A stretch of DNA of 64,000 nt, taken from contig JACMZG010001913.1 in the NCBI GenBank assembly GCA_018340805.1, positions 34,818,272 to 34,882,271 on the forward strand, in the 5' to 3' direction. A program made the position numbers and the translations under genes. This DNA comes from Microvelia longipes (Eukaryota; Arthropoda; Insecta; Hemiptera; Veliidae). Position 1 is the stretch's first letter. Each line of letters starts with the position of its first letter. This document shows, in pieces, positions 10,374-21,872 of the stretch. The notes under the pieces are model-generated. The model was not told the DNA's origin and searched no databases. It saw nothing but the letters and a program-made list of their open reading frames with translations.

Positions 10374-13300
10374 ATGGAAAATTTCGGGCTAACCTCCATT
10401 CCAAAATTGAATGGCAAAAATTTTGCTGCGTGGAAGTTTAGAATATCAGCAGTATTGCAAGGTAAAGGGTTGCAGCAACATCTAACTGAAGATCCTCCTG
10501 CTGAGGATAAATCAAAGACTTGGCAACAAAGTGATGCTCAAGCCAAGTCTATCGTATTGTGCACAATCGATGACTCTCAAATATCTTTTGTTATATCGTG
10601 CACTACAACTAAACAAATCATTCACTCATTATCAAACAAGTATGAAGAAGATGGTGAAAAAAGAAAAGTTGAAGTGCGAAATGATCTAGCTAGGCTACAA
10701 ATGAAAAATGAGACATGGTCTGAATACTTGGATAGAGCTGAAAAAATTTATGAAAATGCTCGACTCCTAACAATAGATGTCACCAATGGTGAGTTAATGG
10801 TTTCAGTTCTTAGGGGCCTACCTAAAAGGTACAATCATATAGCTATGTTATATGATAATAAGCTTGATGCTAACCTTAATGACCTACGTAGAAGTTTTAG
10901 ACTTAATGAAGAGAGAGAAGGACCTGAAAATCTCAAAGATAATGGGGCCTATAAAACCTATCCTTTCAAAAGAAAAGATAAAGTAACATGCTTTATTTGC
11001 AAGAAAAACAATCATGTTGCGAATAATTGTTTCTTTAATAAAAATGGGAAAAACTATAAAAAAGGCAAGCGATATCCAAACAGTGCTAAAATAGTCGCTG
11101 AGTCTGCGTGGTCAATAGGTCATCATGACCACAAGCATAGTTCAGAATGGACTATAGATTCTGCTGCTACAACACATATGTGTTGGAATGAAAATGTTTT
11201 GATCAACGTCGTACAGAATAGAGGTAATGTGCATCTGGCTGATGGCACGTCAATTAAATCACTTGGTAGTGGTGAAACTTATGTACATGGAGTACATTTA
11301 AAAAAGGTTTTACTTGTCCCAAAGTTGAATGGAAACTTGATCTCTGTAAATCAGCTTATTCAAGATGGATATCAAGTATCTTTTACAGAAGAAGGATGTG
11401 AAGTAAGTGATCAAACAGGTGAGATATTAATTAAATGCAAAAATATAAACGGATTTTATATTGCTACACCTGACAGTGCTTTAAAAGCAAATTTTAAAAC
11501 AAATAGTAAAAATGATTGGCATAGAAAATTAGGCCACATCAACTTAAAATATATGAACCAGATGGCAAAAAACAATATGGCCTACAATTTTGATTTAAAA
11601 TCTATTGAGGGTGATATGGATGATACATGTGTTGCTTGTGTTGCCGGAAAATTATCCCGAAGACCATTTAAAAATATAATAAAATCACAATCTATCAGGC
11701 CTTTGCAGTTACTACATGTCGACCTAGTTGGGCCAATTGAAACCACTTCAATTGGTGGATCTAAATATATTTTAACAATGGTTTGCGACTACAGTCGCAA
11801 GATATTTGTAGAGTTTCTACAAAATAAATCTGAAGTTGTTGTGAAACTTGAAAATTTTTTAAATTGGAGTGATAACTTAAAATTAAAAGTGAATATTATA
11901 AGGAGTGATAATGGCTCTGAAATACAGAATACAAAAATAGATGCTTTATTAAAATCTAGAGGGATCAAACAACAGTTCACCACGCCTTACACCCCACAAT
12001 CAAACGGTGTAGCAGAACGCGCAAATCGTACGATTGTTGAGAGTGGCCGCACTCTACTATGGACTCCGGGCTACCTGAAAAGTTTTGGGCAGAAGCCGTC
12101 GGAACGGCTGTTTACCTGAAGAACAGGACCCCATGTAAAAATAATGAATTTGTTACGCCTGAAGAAAAATTTTCAGGAAAGAAACCTAATCTTTCACATC
12201 TCAAAATTTTTGGATGTGAATGTCATTATTGGTTACCAAAAGTATATAGGACTAAGTTTGGACCCAAAACTAAACCAGCTATATTTGTTGGGTACTCAAA
12301 AAATAGAAGAGCATTTAGATTATTTGACCCAGAAAAAGAAATGGTGATAGAGTCTAGAGATGTTAAATTTATTGAAAATAGACCTGGCAAATATTTATTG
12401 AAAAATAATAACAATGATAAAGATATAACTATTGTTAATTTCTCTGATGATGAATCTCCACCTGAACAAAAGAAACAAAAAAAATTAGACAAGAAAGTGA
12501 TAAGAACAAATACAAACAAAAACAAAATAAAACAAATAAAAACAAAAATATCAACTTACCTCAAGTAATGAACAATGAAGACTCTGTCCAGATTAAAATT
12601 GATTTAAATTCTGAATTTTCAAAAGAAAATGATAGTAAAAGTGTCAGCACTCTGAAAATACAGAAAGTGATGGTTCAAGGAGTGATACGGAGAGTGAGAA
12701 GACAGAAAATGAAAGTACAAAGAGCGAAGAAGCAAAGGTTTATTCCAAAGATGAAAAAACTAATAGTGAATCAGAAAATGATGATCAAAATGGTGACCCA
12801 GAAAACGAAAATCAAGAAAAATCAGACAACAGTTCTAGATTTCCTAGGGAAGCAAAATCTAAAATTACTAATTATAGAGAGTCGGACCAATTTGAACCAT
12901 TGGACCATGATACTACTTTTTTACCTGATGACTTAGATGAATCCACATGCTCAGAGGAAGCTAAATTGGTTAATCACCAATTTAAAACTACAAATATTAC
13001 TATTCCAAAAAATTATATTGATGCGTTAAATCAAGCGGACTGGTTTAAAGCTATGCAAGATGAAATTGATTCTTTAAAATCTCACAAAGTTTGGACACTA
13101 GTTAAAATATCACCTCTTGTAAAAAAGGTTAGATGCAAGTGGGTTTTTACACTTAAAAAATATGGTGATAAATATTTGCCAAAGGCACGATTAGTTGCAT
13201 TAGGCTGCTCACAGAGACCTGGGATAGATTTCTGTGAAACATTTGCACCTGTGATGAATAGTTGCAGTCTGCGTGCTTTATTTTGTATATCAGCACAGTA

Positions 13301-14518
13301 TGACTGGCCCATAGCTCATTTTGACATACAAACTGCCTTCTTATATGGTCAACTGAACGAAACAGTATATATGGACCAGCCTCCTGGCTTTGTAGAAGAA
13401 TCAAAAGACTATGCATGTCGGCTCAATCAGGCTATCTATGGCCTCAAACAGAGCGGACGAGTGTGGTATGAGACTTTAAATTCTTTTTTATTAAAACAAA
13501 ACTTTGTGAGATTAAAATCTGATCATTGTATGTATATTCTTGATTATGAAAAAGAAAGACTTATTATCGGTATACATGTAGATGATTTTGTTTGTACATA
13601 CTCTAGTGAAAATATTATACTCTATTTCATTAATACTATGTCCCAAAAATTTAAAATAAAAAAACAAGGAAACTTAAATAATGTTCTTGGTATAGAAATA
13701 TGTAAAACTAAAGGATGTCTTAAGATTTCTCAACGCACCTATATTATTAATTTACTTAATAAATTTAAAATGAACGATTGTAAAAGTATTGATACACCTC
13801 TTGATCGCAATCAAGACTTGCATAACTATGCTGCCTCTGAAAAAGTTAATTCTACCCGTTACCAAGAACTATTGGGGTCTATCATGTATTTGACAACCAA
13901 AACTAGACCCGATCTTGCATACAGTGTTAGTCTGCTATCTCGTTTCAATAAAGACCCTAGAGCTATACATATGGAGCTCTAAAAAGATTACTGAGGTATT
14001 TAAAAGGTACCATTAATTTTACTATGACTTATACTAAAGGTGATAATAATTTCATTTGCTATGTCGATTCAAATTGGAGAGATGGCAAAGGTAGTCAAAA
14101 GTCCACTACAGGTTACATTTTTCTCTTGGGAGGAAATATTCTTACCTGGGCTTCTAAATTACAGAACACTGTCTCTCTATCTAGTTGTGATGCTGAATTG
14201 ACAGCTATGTCACTCGCTGTCAAGCATGGTATATATATGAAAACTTTAATTGAAGAACTTTTTAATATTGAATTTAAACAACCAATACCACTAATGTGTG
14301 ATAATCAATCTGCTATCACCCTTAGTATAAATGGTACTGTCTCTAATAGGTCTCAACATTTAGTCAGAATTATTTCCTACATCCACCAGGAATATTATAA
14401 TGGTAATTTTAATATTATTTATGTACCATCTGAAAATCAGATGGCAGATTTTTTGACTAAGTCATTGCCTAGAATAAAATTATTTCAAATTATTAGAAAT
14501 TTGAATTTTCTATTTTAA
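10374..14518 (+). pseudogene. gag-pol: copia gag-pol polyprotein with four 1-base frameshifts
   Basis: The start is taken as the ATG at 10374 (MENFGLTSIPKLNG). Domains in order: Gag; a CCHC knuckle (CFICKKNNHVANNC); protease with DSA (DSAATTHM) where DSG is usual; GAG-pre-integrase HHCC (WHRKLGHIN ... CVACVAGK); integrase with HVD, SDNGSE and the catalytic E in NGVAERAN; an acidic Lys/Ser/Glu linker; reverse transcriptase (FDIQTAFLYG, HVDDF); RNase H (YVDSNW, CDAELTA, CDNQSA, ADFLTK), ending at 14518. The frame changes near 12057, 12480-12540, 12645-12665 and 13977, each equivalent to losing one base. No in-frame stop is seen apart from these shifts. It would encode the reverse-transcription and integration proteins of the element; as written it cannot be translated whole. 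Confidence 0.9.
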
Positions 14519-14884
14519 GTTTTTAATCTCTAATTTGAATTATTTGAAGTAAATTCTAATTTATTTTGGTTTATAAAAGTGTATTTTTCATCTATTTTTT
14601 AGGTAATTTTTTATTTGAAAGCAATGTTGTTTTTAGAAACATGTTCAATTTATTTTTTAAAGAATAACCAGAGATGATTTTATTTTACAGTTTATTTTAA
14701 TTTTAAATCTTTTTTATTGTTGTTTCAATTTACTTTGAGAACTTGATAACTCTCTTTTAAATTCATAAGTATGAATTATTCTTTTGACTTTTTTACTTTT
14801 CCACATTTATATTTTGATTATTATTTGACTAACTGTCAGTTCATAGAGTTGCCAGTCTTTAAGGTAATTTGAGTTTAAATTTTT

Positions 14885-14897
14885 TATGGGGGGAGTT
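14885..14897 (+). promoter_or_regulatory. copia polypurine tract
   Basis: ATGGGGGGAGTT immediately precedes the 3' LTR, in the position where plus-strand DNA synthesis is primed. Confidence 0.8.
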
Positions 14898-15090
14898 TGT
14901 TGGATATAAAAAATTCAAACAACGTATATACAAGACCCGCAACACTATTGCGTTGCCATGCGCATCTGACAAGATGGAACCTGGATATACATGTCTTATA
15001 ACTTGCAACACGTGAATTTATGTTTTATATAATTAATAAAAAATTGTTTTATTTTTCCTAAAAAAGGTTTTTCTTATTTTAAAGCCCACA
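14898..15090 (+). repeat. copia 3' LTR
   Basis: 193 bp copy of the 5' LTR. Visible differences are homopolymer-length changes such as GTTTATAT/GTTTTATAT. It is followed by the AAAAT duplication. Confidence 0.93.
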
Positions 15091-15414
15091 AAAATTGCCA
15101 TATTTTTGGAACAACAAAATGCACACCCCCTGCTAAAATGGTTAAAAATGGAGATAGAGAGTCGGGAAAAGTCTCCACCCTAGGTAATCGACCTCAGTGA
15201 CCTCAATATGTCATTATTTTTTCGGTAACTATTTGGCAAATATGGTAATTTTATTACCCAAAATGGTAATTCCTTGGTAACTTTAAAAAGTTAAATTGGA
15301 GCATACCATGATATGAACATTTTTGAAAATTACATTATGTTCTAAGAAATTTGATACCAATATCATAAAATTCCGGTAATATTTCTACGACCTATTGTGT
15401 AACATACATGCATA

Positions 15415-15960
15415 GCAGATAGAGTAATAGATTAGAGAGTTAGAAATAAGTTTTTGAATAGATTATTTGGGGATGGGGGGGGGTTATAGATAGATGTGAT
15501 ATTTGAGATAGATTAGAGTTATTTATAGTTATTATAAAAAGTTATTTATAGTTATAAATAACTTTTTGAGTAGATTTGGGGGGGAGGGAGTAGATAGATG
15601 TCATATTTGACATAGATAAGATATTTTTAAATTATTTGTTGTATAGATTTGGGTGGGGGGGTAGATAGATGTCATATTTGAGATAGATTAGATAGTTATA
15701 AATTAGTTTTGAGAGATTTGGGGGGGGGTGTAGATAGATGTGATATTTGAGATAGATTAGATAGTTATAAATTAGATTTTGAATAGATTTGGGGGGGGGG
15801 GGGGGAGTAGATAGATGTGATATTTGAGATAGATTTAGATAGTTATAAATTAGTTTTTGAAGAGATTGGGGGGGGGAGTAGATGGATAAGGTAAACTTTA
15901 TAGATAGGTTAATAACTTTAGAATAATTAATAATTTAGGACTTAGATAGGATTTGAGGAG
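15415..15960. repeat. G-run minisatellite at the centre of the palindromic element
   Basis: TAGATAGATGTGATATTTGA or a close variant recurs near 15488, 15592, 15662, 15731 and 15808 (spacing about 70-104 bp). Each is preceded by a run of 7 to 16 G, and each is followed by AGATAGATTAGATAGTTATA-like sequence. The G tracts all lie on the + strand. Confidence 0.8.
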
Positions 15961-16855
15961 AGGTCTAGGATTACTAGATACAAGATATAGGAAAGGATTA
16001 AGAAATTTAGGTTATTTCAGGGAAGGTGTTCAAAGTGTTGCCCATTTTCTTGCTGACATCGTCTGATTCTGAACCATTTTATAAAAATAAAAACACAACA
16101 AATTTATTCGAACATAATAAAATTATTCTTCAAGAGTTAATAAATATGTAAGTTACTAGTAAGAATAAATTTATTACCCCTTCTGGCAATTTTTCAAACA
16201 TAACAGTGTGTATGTATGTTACAAAATAGGTCGTAGAAAAATTACCGGCATTTTATGATATTGGTATCAAATTTCTCAAAACATAATGCAGTTTTCAAAA
16301 ATGTTCATATCATGGTATGCTCCAATTTAACTTTTTAATGTTAACGAGGAATTACCATTTCAGGTAATAAAATTACCATATTTGCCAAATAGTTACCAAA
16401 AAAATAATGACATATTTGTGGTCACTGAGGTCGATTACCTAGGGGTAGAGACTTTTCTCGACTCTCTATCTCCATTTTTAACCATTTTAGCAGGGGGTGT
16501 GCATTTTGTTGTTCCAAACATAAGGCAATTTTCAAGCATAGAAGAGTGTATGTATGTTACTCAATAGGTTGTAGAAATATTACCGGAATTTTATGATATT
16601 GGTATCAAATTTCTCAAAACATAATGTAGTTTACAAAAATGTTCATATCATGGTATGCTCCAATTTAACTTTTTAAAGTTAACGAGGAATTACCATTTCT
16701 GGTAATAAAATTACCATATTTGCCAAATAGTTACCAAAAAAAATGACATATTTGTGGTCACTGAGGTCGATTACCTAGGGGTAGAGACTTTTCTCGACTT
16801 TCTTTCTCCATTTTTAACCATTTTAGCAGGGGGTGTGCATCTGAAATGTTCCACC

Positions 16856-16858
<3 letters not shown>

Positions 16859-16896
<38 letters not shown>

Positions 16897-16926
16897 CATA
16901 TGTGTGTGTGTTTGTGTGTGTGTGTG
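16859..16926. repeat. (TA)n then (GT)n microsatellite
   Basis: TA repeats to about 16892, then TACATACATA and a GT-rich tract. This is the right flank of the palindromic element. Confidence 0.85.
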
Positions 16927-16929
16927 AGG

Positions 16930-17154
16930 GTTTATTGTTTAGTCTCTTACGAATTTAGCTGTTGCAAATTTATTTATATTTAATTGATAAGAAATTATAT
17001 TGTTTTTAAATTTAAAATATATGTTCATGGGACTAAGGGGAAATCATTTTCAACGAGTTAGAATTAGTTGTGATTAATCCGAAGGTAGGGAACTTTCTTG
17101 GTTCAACAGTAGATTTTAAGCTTAACTTTAAATCAGGTTGATATTAAGTTGTTT
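16930..17154 (+). repeat. Decayed 5' LTR of the older gypsy element
   Basis: The segment just before the primer-binding-like site resembles 26119-26375 in order and spacing. For example CAGTAGATTTTAAGC/GAGCAGATTTTAAAC, CTTTAAATCAGG/CTTTAAATCAGA and GTAGGGAACTTTCTTGG/GTTAGGGAATTTTCTCAG. The left boundary is unclear. Both are inferred to be LTRs of the element whose pol remnant lies between them. Confidence 0.5.
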
Positions 17155-17166
17155 TGGCACCCGAAC
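17155..17166 (+). promoter_or_regulatory. Possible primer-binding site of the older gypsy element
   Basis: TGGCACCCGAAC differs by one base from the tRNA-Lys-type primer site TGGCGCCCGAAC. It follows the presumed 5' LTR directly. Confidence 0.5.
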
Positions 17167-17268
17167 TATGGAAAATAAAATAAAGAAAACAAAATGAGGT
17201 ATAAAATTCTTTAGGAACGGTTTTCGACTTTAAAGCAATTTGAAAATACATTTTGCAATAATATTAAG

Positions 17269-20200
17269 ATGAAGCTAGGAGGTGAGGGAGGGGAGAGAGA
17301 CTCACCACGTTATTGGCGAAACCATGGAAATTGCAGAGCGGTGTACGCAATAAATCGTTATGTTGAAGCTAAAGATCTCACAAGTCCTAAACCAAAAAGT
17401 GATATTATTTGCTATCTTCTGCATCATTTTGAACCAAGCGTTCAAAGGGCCGCAGTACCTATGGTAAGAAAATCTACTAAAAAAAATATTAGAATTGTTA
17501 AATGGATATGATTCGTTTGAAATTTTCGAAGTTGAATAAATATGGAGAAAATAATTGTGACTGTAGTAAATGTGATAAAGTGGAATTCTTAAGAACAATA
17601 CTGGAAATAATTATATACCCTGGTATCTTCAGCCTGCTGAAATGAGACAAGGTGTGAAAAATATAATATAGGTATGGACCCCTACAATTCTCATCCTGCA
17701 AATTCAGAAAACGAAAGAGGTATATATCGCCCCCTCGTCTGGGGCGATGAGGATAATATTATCGATATCCCTAAGCTTAATCATATAAGTTGTAGCCAAC
17801 GAAAAATATATTCAGAAAATTATATTGAGCCTATAGATTATTTACAAAATTATCCTGATGATCCATCAAGCTCCTTTTTACTGACGCTTTAATTACATGC
17901 AAAGAATTACATATATTTTTAGATAATATTGCCGTAAATCCATTGGTTGATACCGAAATAACGGCTATTTCAGAAAAATGCTTCGAATAAAGTTTGTATG
18001 CCACACATATTTGAATATTCTTCCCCTCGCAAGCGTTACAAAGTTGAAATCCATATTAGTGCGACAGGAAATATTACTATCGCTATCTATTAGAGATTTA
18101 AAAACAAATGGTTTTTTCCTTATTGTGCCAAATTAATTAAAAGCTGTATTTTGGGCATTGACGTCCGTTGACTTTTGAGTGCTGATATTGTTTTAGGGAA
18201 TTTTCGCATTTTTCGGAGTATAGAAGAACAAAAGCTGTCCAATGCTTTATCACATGCTTTAGGATATGTATGAAAAAGAAGTCATTTAATACTTGTATAA
18301 ATAAAGTGTCAGAATTGAACTACACACTAGAAAAGTTTATAGATCTTGATAAAAATAAAAGAAAATTTTAGAGCAACTGTTGAATAAATTTAGCAAAGTA
18401 AATAAATAAAGATGCACCGGGTCGCATTGAAAATTATACTCATAAATTTAAGATGAAAGATCCTACACCCTTTTATGTGAAACAATATCCTATTCCTCTG
18501 GCATAAAGGGATGAGATAAATAAGGAAATAGAATGAATGCTAGCTCTTAGATTAATAGAAAAATCTGAAAATAACTTCATAAACCAAATAGTTTCTGTTA
18601 TAAAGTAGGACGACACGTGCGTGTTTGCCTGCATGCTCGGAGAGTAAATAGGTTTTTGGAACCTGAGTATGAAGCTCCTCCTCCAAGTGCGCAGCTTACA
18701 CATAAGTGTAAAGGAGTCACTGTGATATCTAATGTGGATTTAGTTAGAAGTTATTGGCAGGTCCTTATGAAAAGGAAGATAAGATTTATACATGTTTAAA
18801 TCTATAACTCAGAATGCTACCATTTCTGTGTCGCTCCATTTTATCTGAAAACTAGCTCCGCTAAACTGATAAAGAGTTTGAATATGGTAATTCAAGGTTT
18901 GGAGTCGTTTTTACTGGTTTTAGTAGACAGTATTTATATCATATCTAAATGTCTTAAAGAACACTTTCAACTTTTTGAAATGGTTTTGAAACGGAGTTAG
19001 AAATTTGGCGACACTAATTTTAACTAAAAAAGGATTTTATTAAGTGATGGGTTAAAACCTGATCAATCCGAACTGCAGGCTGTCACTTAATTCCCCGTTC
19101 CAAAAAAACGTGAAGCTACTGAAAGCTTTTCATGGTCTTACAAATTATTAGCAAAGGTTTTCATCGAGATATTCTTCCGTTACAAAACCATTACTTAATG
19201 TATTAAAGAAAGATAGGATCTGGTCATGGAATGAAATCGAAAAAGTTGCTTGAACGCATTTACTGTAACATTGTTTGGCAGTATTCGCGGTTAAACTCTC
19301 CATTTTATGTACCGTCGGATAGTAGTGACTTTTCTATTGGAGGACACATTTTTTAACTGTGTGATGATACATAGATAGATAGATAGGGGTTGTTTATTTT
19401 GCTAGTAGAAGCCTGAAGATATCTAAAATAAAAGACATTTTACTAGCGAGAAAGAATTGCTGGCTATTATGTATATGTTTTAAGTTTCTGATCACTAGTG
19501 TAGAGTAATACAGAAATTATAATCATGGCCCACCTCCATGATTATAATTAACCTCTTTCACAAGTTCAAAGCTTACGCGGTGGATTCTTATACTAAAATA
19601 ATTTATTTTGAAATACGTTACTGCCCCGAAGAAGACAATATTGTAGCTGATGTGTTAAGTTCCAAGTCTCCTCAAGGGCAAAGAACTGTTATCGGCTGCT
19701 AGATGAAAACTTTTACCATCCACAGATGTTAAATAACATCAGGGTGGATACATCAAAGTGCTTGGTTGGCCAAGCATGAAAAATGTGTGTTTAGTAAATT
19801 TGTAAAACTTCATTCACTTAAAAAAGCAACAAAAAAGGCAAACATTCAATGTTAAAATGAGGATTGTTTTATTTGCTACGTTAAGCCTGTTCGTATACTA
19901 TTAGATAGCACAAAATTTACTGCAACAGATTAAAATGATGCCATGAATCAAGCTAGAGTTTTCATGTCTCTAACTGCTGTTAGACATCCTGAAGGAAATA
20001 AGGTACACATTGTTAATCGAGAATTAGAGACGCTCATCAGTCATTGTTTATGAAGTAAACATGCCTCGTTGATTGATTGGGTTTATATTACAGAAAACTG
20101 CATCTACAAAGTTCAATACGACGCTACGGATTTTACGCCTCTGGAGATTCATCTAGGTTTTTAACCAGCTTTTGTAAATATTTCTTTGGAGAAAGAGATC

Positions 20201-20524
20201 GACGGAATTGGATACGGATGACCGGGATTATAAACTAAAATTAGTTGATGAGAATTTGAGCAGAAGGGGAAAAAGTGAAGAGATTGATTTTTTTTTTAAA
20301 TTACACACAATAACTAAATTTGCGATATGTGAGAGGTGCTTGTTAAAGCAAACAGTGTATCTAATGCAAATAATGGAATTCTATAGAAGTGTTTGGCATT
20401 GTATAAAGGGCGTTATCAGATCAGCAAGATTATATCTGACGGCACTTACAAACTGTTTGATGAACGCAAGAAAAAGGTAAGGAAAAAATTGTATACTGCT
20501 AGTTTGAAAAAGTTAAACGAATAG
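17269..20524 (+). pseudogene. Decayed Ty3/gypsy gag-pol
   Basis: Heavily mutated, with many stops and frame changes, but pol order is readable. There is a gag-like piece (17269-17508, KSDIICYLLHHFEPSVQRA). The start of RT is at about 18412-18610 (KFKMKDPTPFYVKQYPIPLA, then EI..MLALRLIEKS). A diverged SYWQVLMK lies near 18740. A relic of the catalytic segment (FLLVLVDSIYI, D retained) lies near 18908-18945. RNase H (TSEKELLAIMYMF) lies near 19443-19483. The integrase C-terminal GRYQISKIISDGTYKLFDER-like end runs into a stop at 20522. This was the polyprotein of an LTR retrotransposon, now non-functional. It is the oldest layer of the nest and is followed by the younger gypsy insertion at 20863. 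Confidence 0.75.
19516..19548. repeat. Perfect 13 bp inverted repeat
   Basis: ATTATAATCATGG and CCATGATTATAAT separated by 7 bases, inside the decayed RNase H to integrase region. Confidence 0.8.
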
Positions 20525-20862
20525 GAAAGCACTTTTAAACCACAATGCTGCTGAAATTTAATTTTTTGACACCTGCAATCTGTCTCATAACCAAGAGGGA
20601 CCATGTAACAGTTTGATTTGACTGTGTTGTATGGTAGGTTTACTGAACATTAGAGTTTTGTTTTCAGTGATAAAAACTACTTTTATTAAGAAAATATATA
20701 TGGGACTTCTAGAAGAGTGTTGAGTTGGTCGAGCTCAGGCAAACTAACAAGGCAACTATAGCTTGGCAAGCTATTGTTATGTGCATATTTAAAGGTTTTC
20801 CTTTAACAATACATTTTACGTAATTTCGTATTTACGATGCGACGTGAACCCTTTAATGTTTC

Positions 20863-21844
20863 TGATGCATATTTATTAATATTAGTAACTGCAGCTGACA
20901 GTTTAAATATTTATCACCTAGCAACGGATTTGTTTATCTTCATTATGTCACTACCAGGGGGGGTTAACTTAAATGAGGAAAAGTTTGGATTCCATTATCG
21001 CAAGCTACTAAAAATAGCGCTGCGGCGGACCAGTGCGGACAACTTATGAACTAACCCCAATAGCTTTCCAAAGATGACTGATGTTATTTTTTTATTTAAA
21101 TTTATGAATACCATGACAACTCTTGGTTATGACAGCTACATTTATTATTATTATAAAATTGATTGTTTTCTGTATGTATTTATCACAAAAACGGTTCTCC
21201 GTTGCATGTTCTGTATTTCCAAAATTCAGAAACTAAAAGTAAATAGAAACCTTTTTAAAACTTCCAGAGAACGCTAATGATGGCAGATAAGTATATTTCA
21301 TTTAATTAATTTATTGATTTAGTCGATTTCACCAGGTAATTACATTTAATCACATGTGCGCATCTCGCCGATGTAATTAAAATACAGGCTACATTAAATG
21401 CCAAAATCTATCTTTTAGTACGTGTAAAACTTTAGCCACTATTTCATTATTACCTGATTGAATCAATTAAATTAATAAATTACTTAAATGAAAAACTTAA
21501 AAATAATCACAAGTGTTCTGTGTAAGATTAAAGTGGTAGGGTTAGTTAGAAGTATAACTATACAAAGTATAAAAATTAAATTTCAAACTGACTGTGGGCA
21601 TACAGCGGGAAATTAAGACACGCCCACTCAATTGAAAGGTAGGTCCGCCGCAGCGCTAGCGTCGTCCGGAATCCAAATTTTCCCACCATTGAGTCGACAG
21701 TCTTACTGTTTAAGTATCTATAGTCTCTGGTCACTACTTTCTTTTTATGATTCTGTTAATGTGTTAAAATATACTTTACAATGTTGTTCTTAAAATTGTA
21801 CTTTTATAAATGAAATTACTTAGTTACTTCTTAAGAACGTATTA
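20863..21844 (+). repeat. Younger gypsy 5' LTR, split by hAT insertion
   Basis: 20863-20954 plus 21738-21844 together match the 199 bp 3' LTR (TGATGCATAT ... AACGTATTA). The 20955-21737 segment is the hAT element plus one copy of its target duplication. Confidence 0.92.
20955..21729. mobile_element. Non-autonomous hAT-type DNA element inside the LTR
   Basis: A 775 bp insertion flanked by the 8 bp duplication GTCACTAC (20947-20954 and 21730-21737). The 3' LTR carries this site once and uninterrupted near 26005-26012. The ends are CAGGGGGGG and the complement of CAGAGACTA, so the terminal repeats are short and weak (CAGRG), as in hAT elements. Longer sub-terminal inverted matches exist: GGAAAAGTTTGGATTCC and AGCGCTGCGGCGGACC near 20983-21030, complemented near 21645-21690. 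A second, inner inverted pair lies near 21297-21345 and 21450-21497. No transposase is encoded. Confidence 0.85.
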
Positions 21845-21861
21845 TTGGCGACGAGGATAAA
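21845..21861 (+). promoter_or_regulatory. Younger gypsy primer-binding site
   Basis: TTGGCGACGAGGATAAA directly follows the 5' LTR in the expected position for tRNA priming of minus-strand synthesis. Confidence 0.75.
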
Positions 21862-21872
21862 AAGAATACAAA

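Larger units (their letters stand above)
10082..15090 (+). mobile_element. Full-length Ty1/copia LTR retrotransposon
   Basis: A 5009 bp element with LTRs at 10082-10273 and 14898-15090 and the 5 bp target duplication AAAAT (10077-10081 and 15091-15095). The second arm of the host palindrome shows the uninterrupted site (..CTTGAAAATTGCC..) on the opposite strand near 16520-16545, which confirms the insertion point. The order protease, integrase, reverse transcriptase, RNase H identifies Ty1/copia. The LTRs differ at only a few homopolymer-type positions, so the insertion is recent. It lies in sense orientation within the sNPFR intron, so its LTR promoter and polyadenylation signal could affect the host transcript. 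Confidence 0.95.
9752..16858. mobile_element. Palindromic TA-flanked DNA element, interrupted by copia
   Basis: The ends are CAGGGTGGAACATTTCAGAT and its exact complement, each next to TA, as in elements that duplicate TA (Tc1/mariner-like; inferred). Each arm holds two direct units of 336 bp. The left units begin near 9752 and 15110, the second displaced by copia. The right-arm units run about 16185-16520 and 16521-16858 in inverse orientation. All four units share GCACACCCCCTGCTAAAATG, CTAGGTAATCGACCTCAGTG and TTGGAGCATACCATGATATG or their complements. The centre (about 15415-16180) is a G-run minisatellite plus unique DNA. Without the 5009 bp copia and its duplicated AAAAT the element is about 2.1 kb. 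No transposase frame is visible, so it is non-autonomous. Confidence 0.8.

Noticed and set aside
16382..16567. 61-codon open frame in the palindromic element
   Set aside because: Falls within the 336 bp repeated unit and is not kept open in the other three units.
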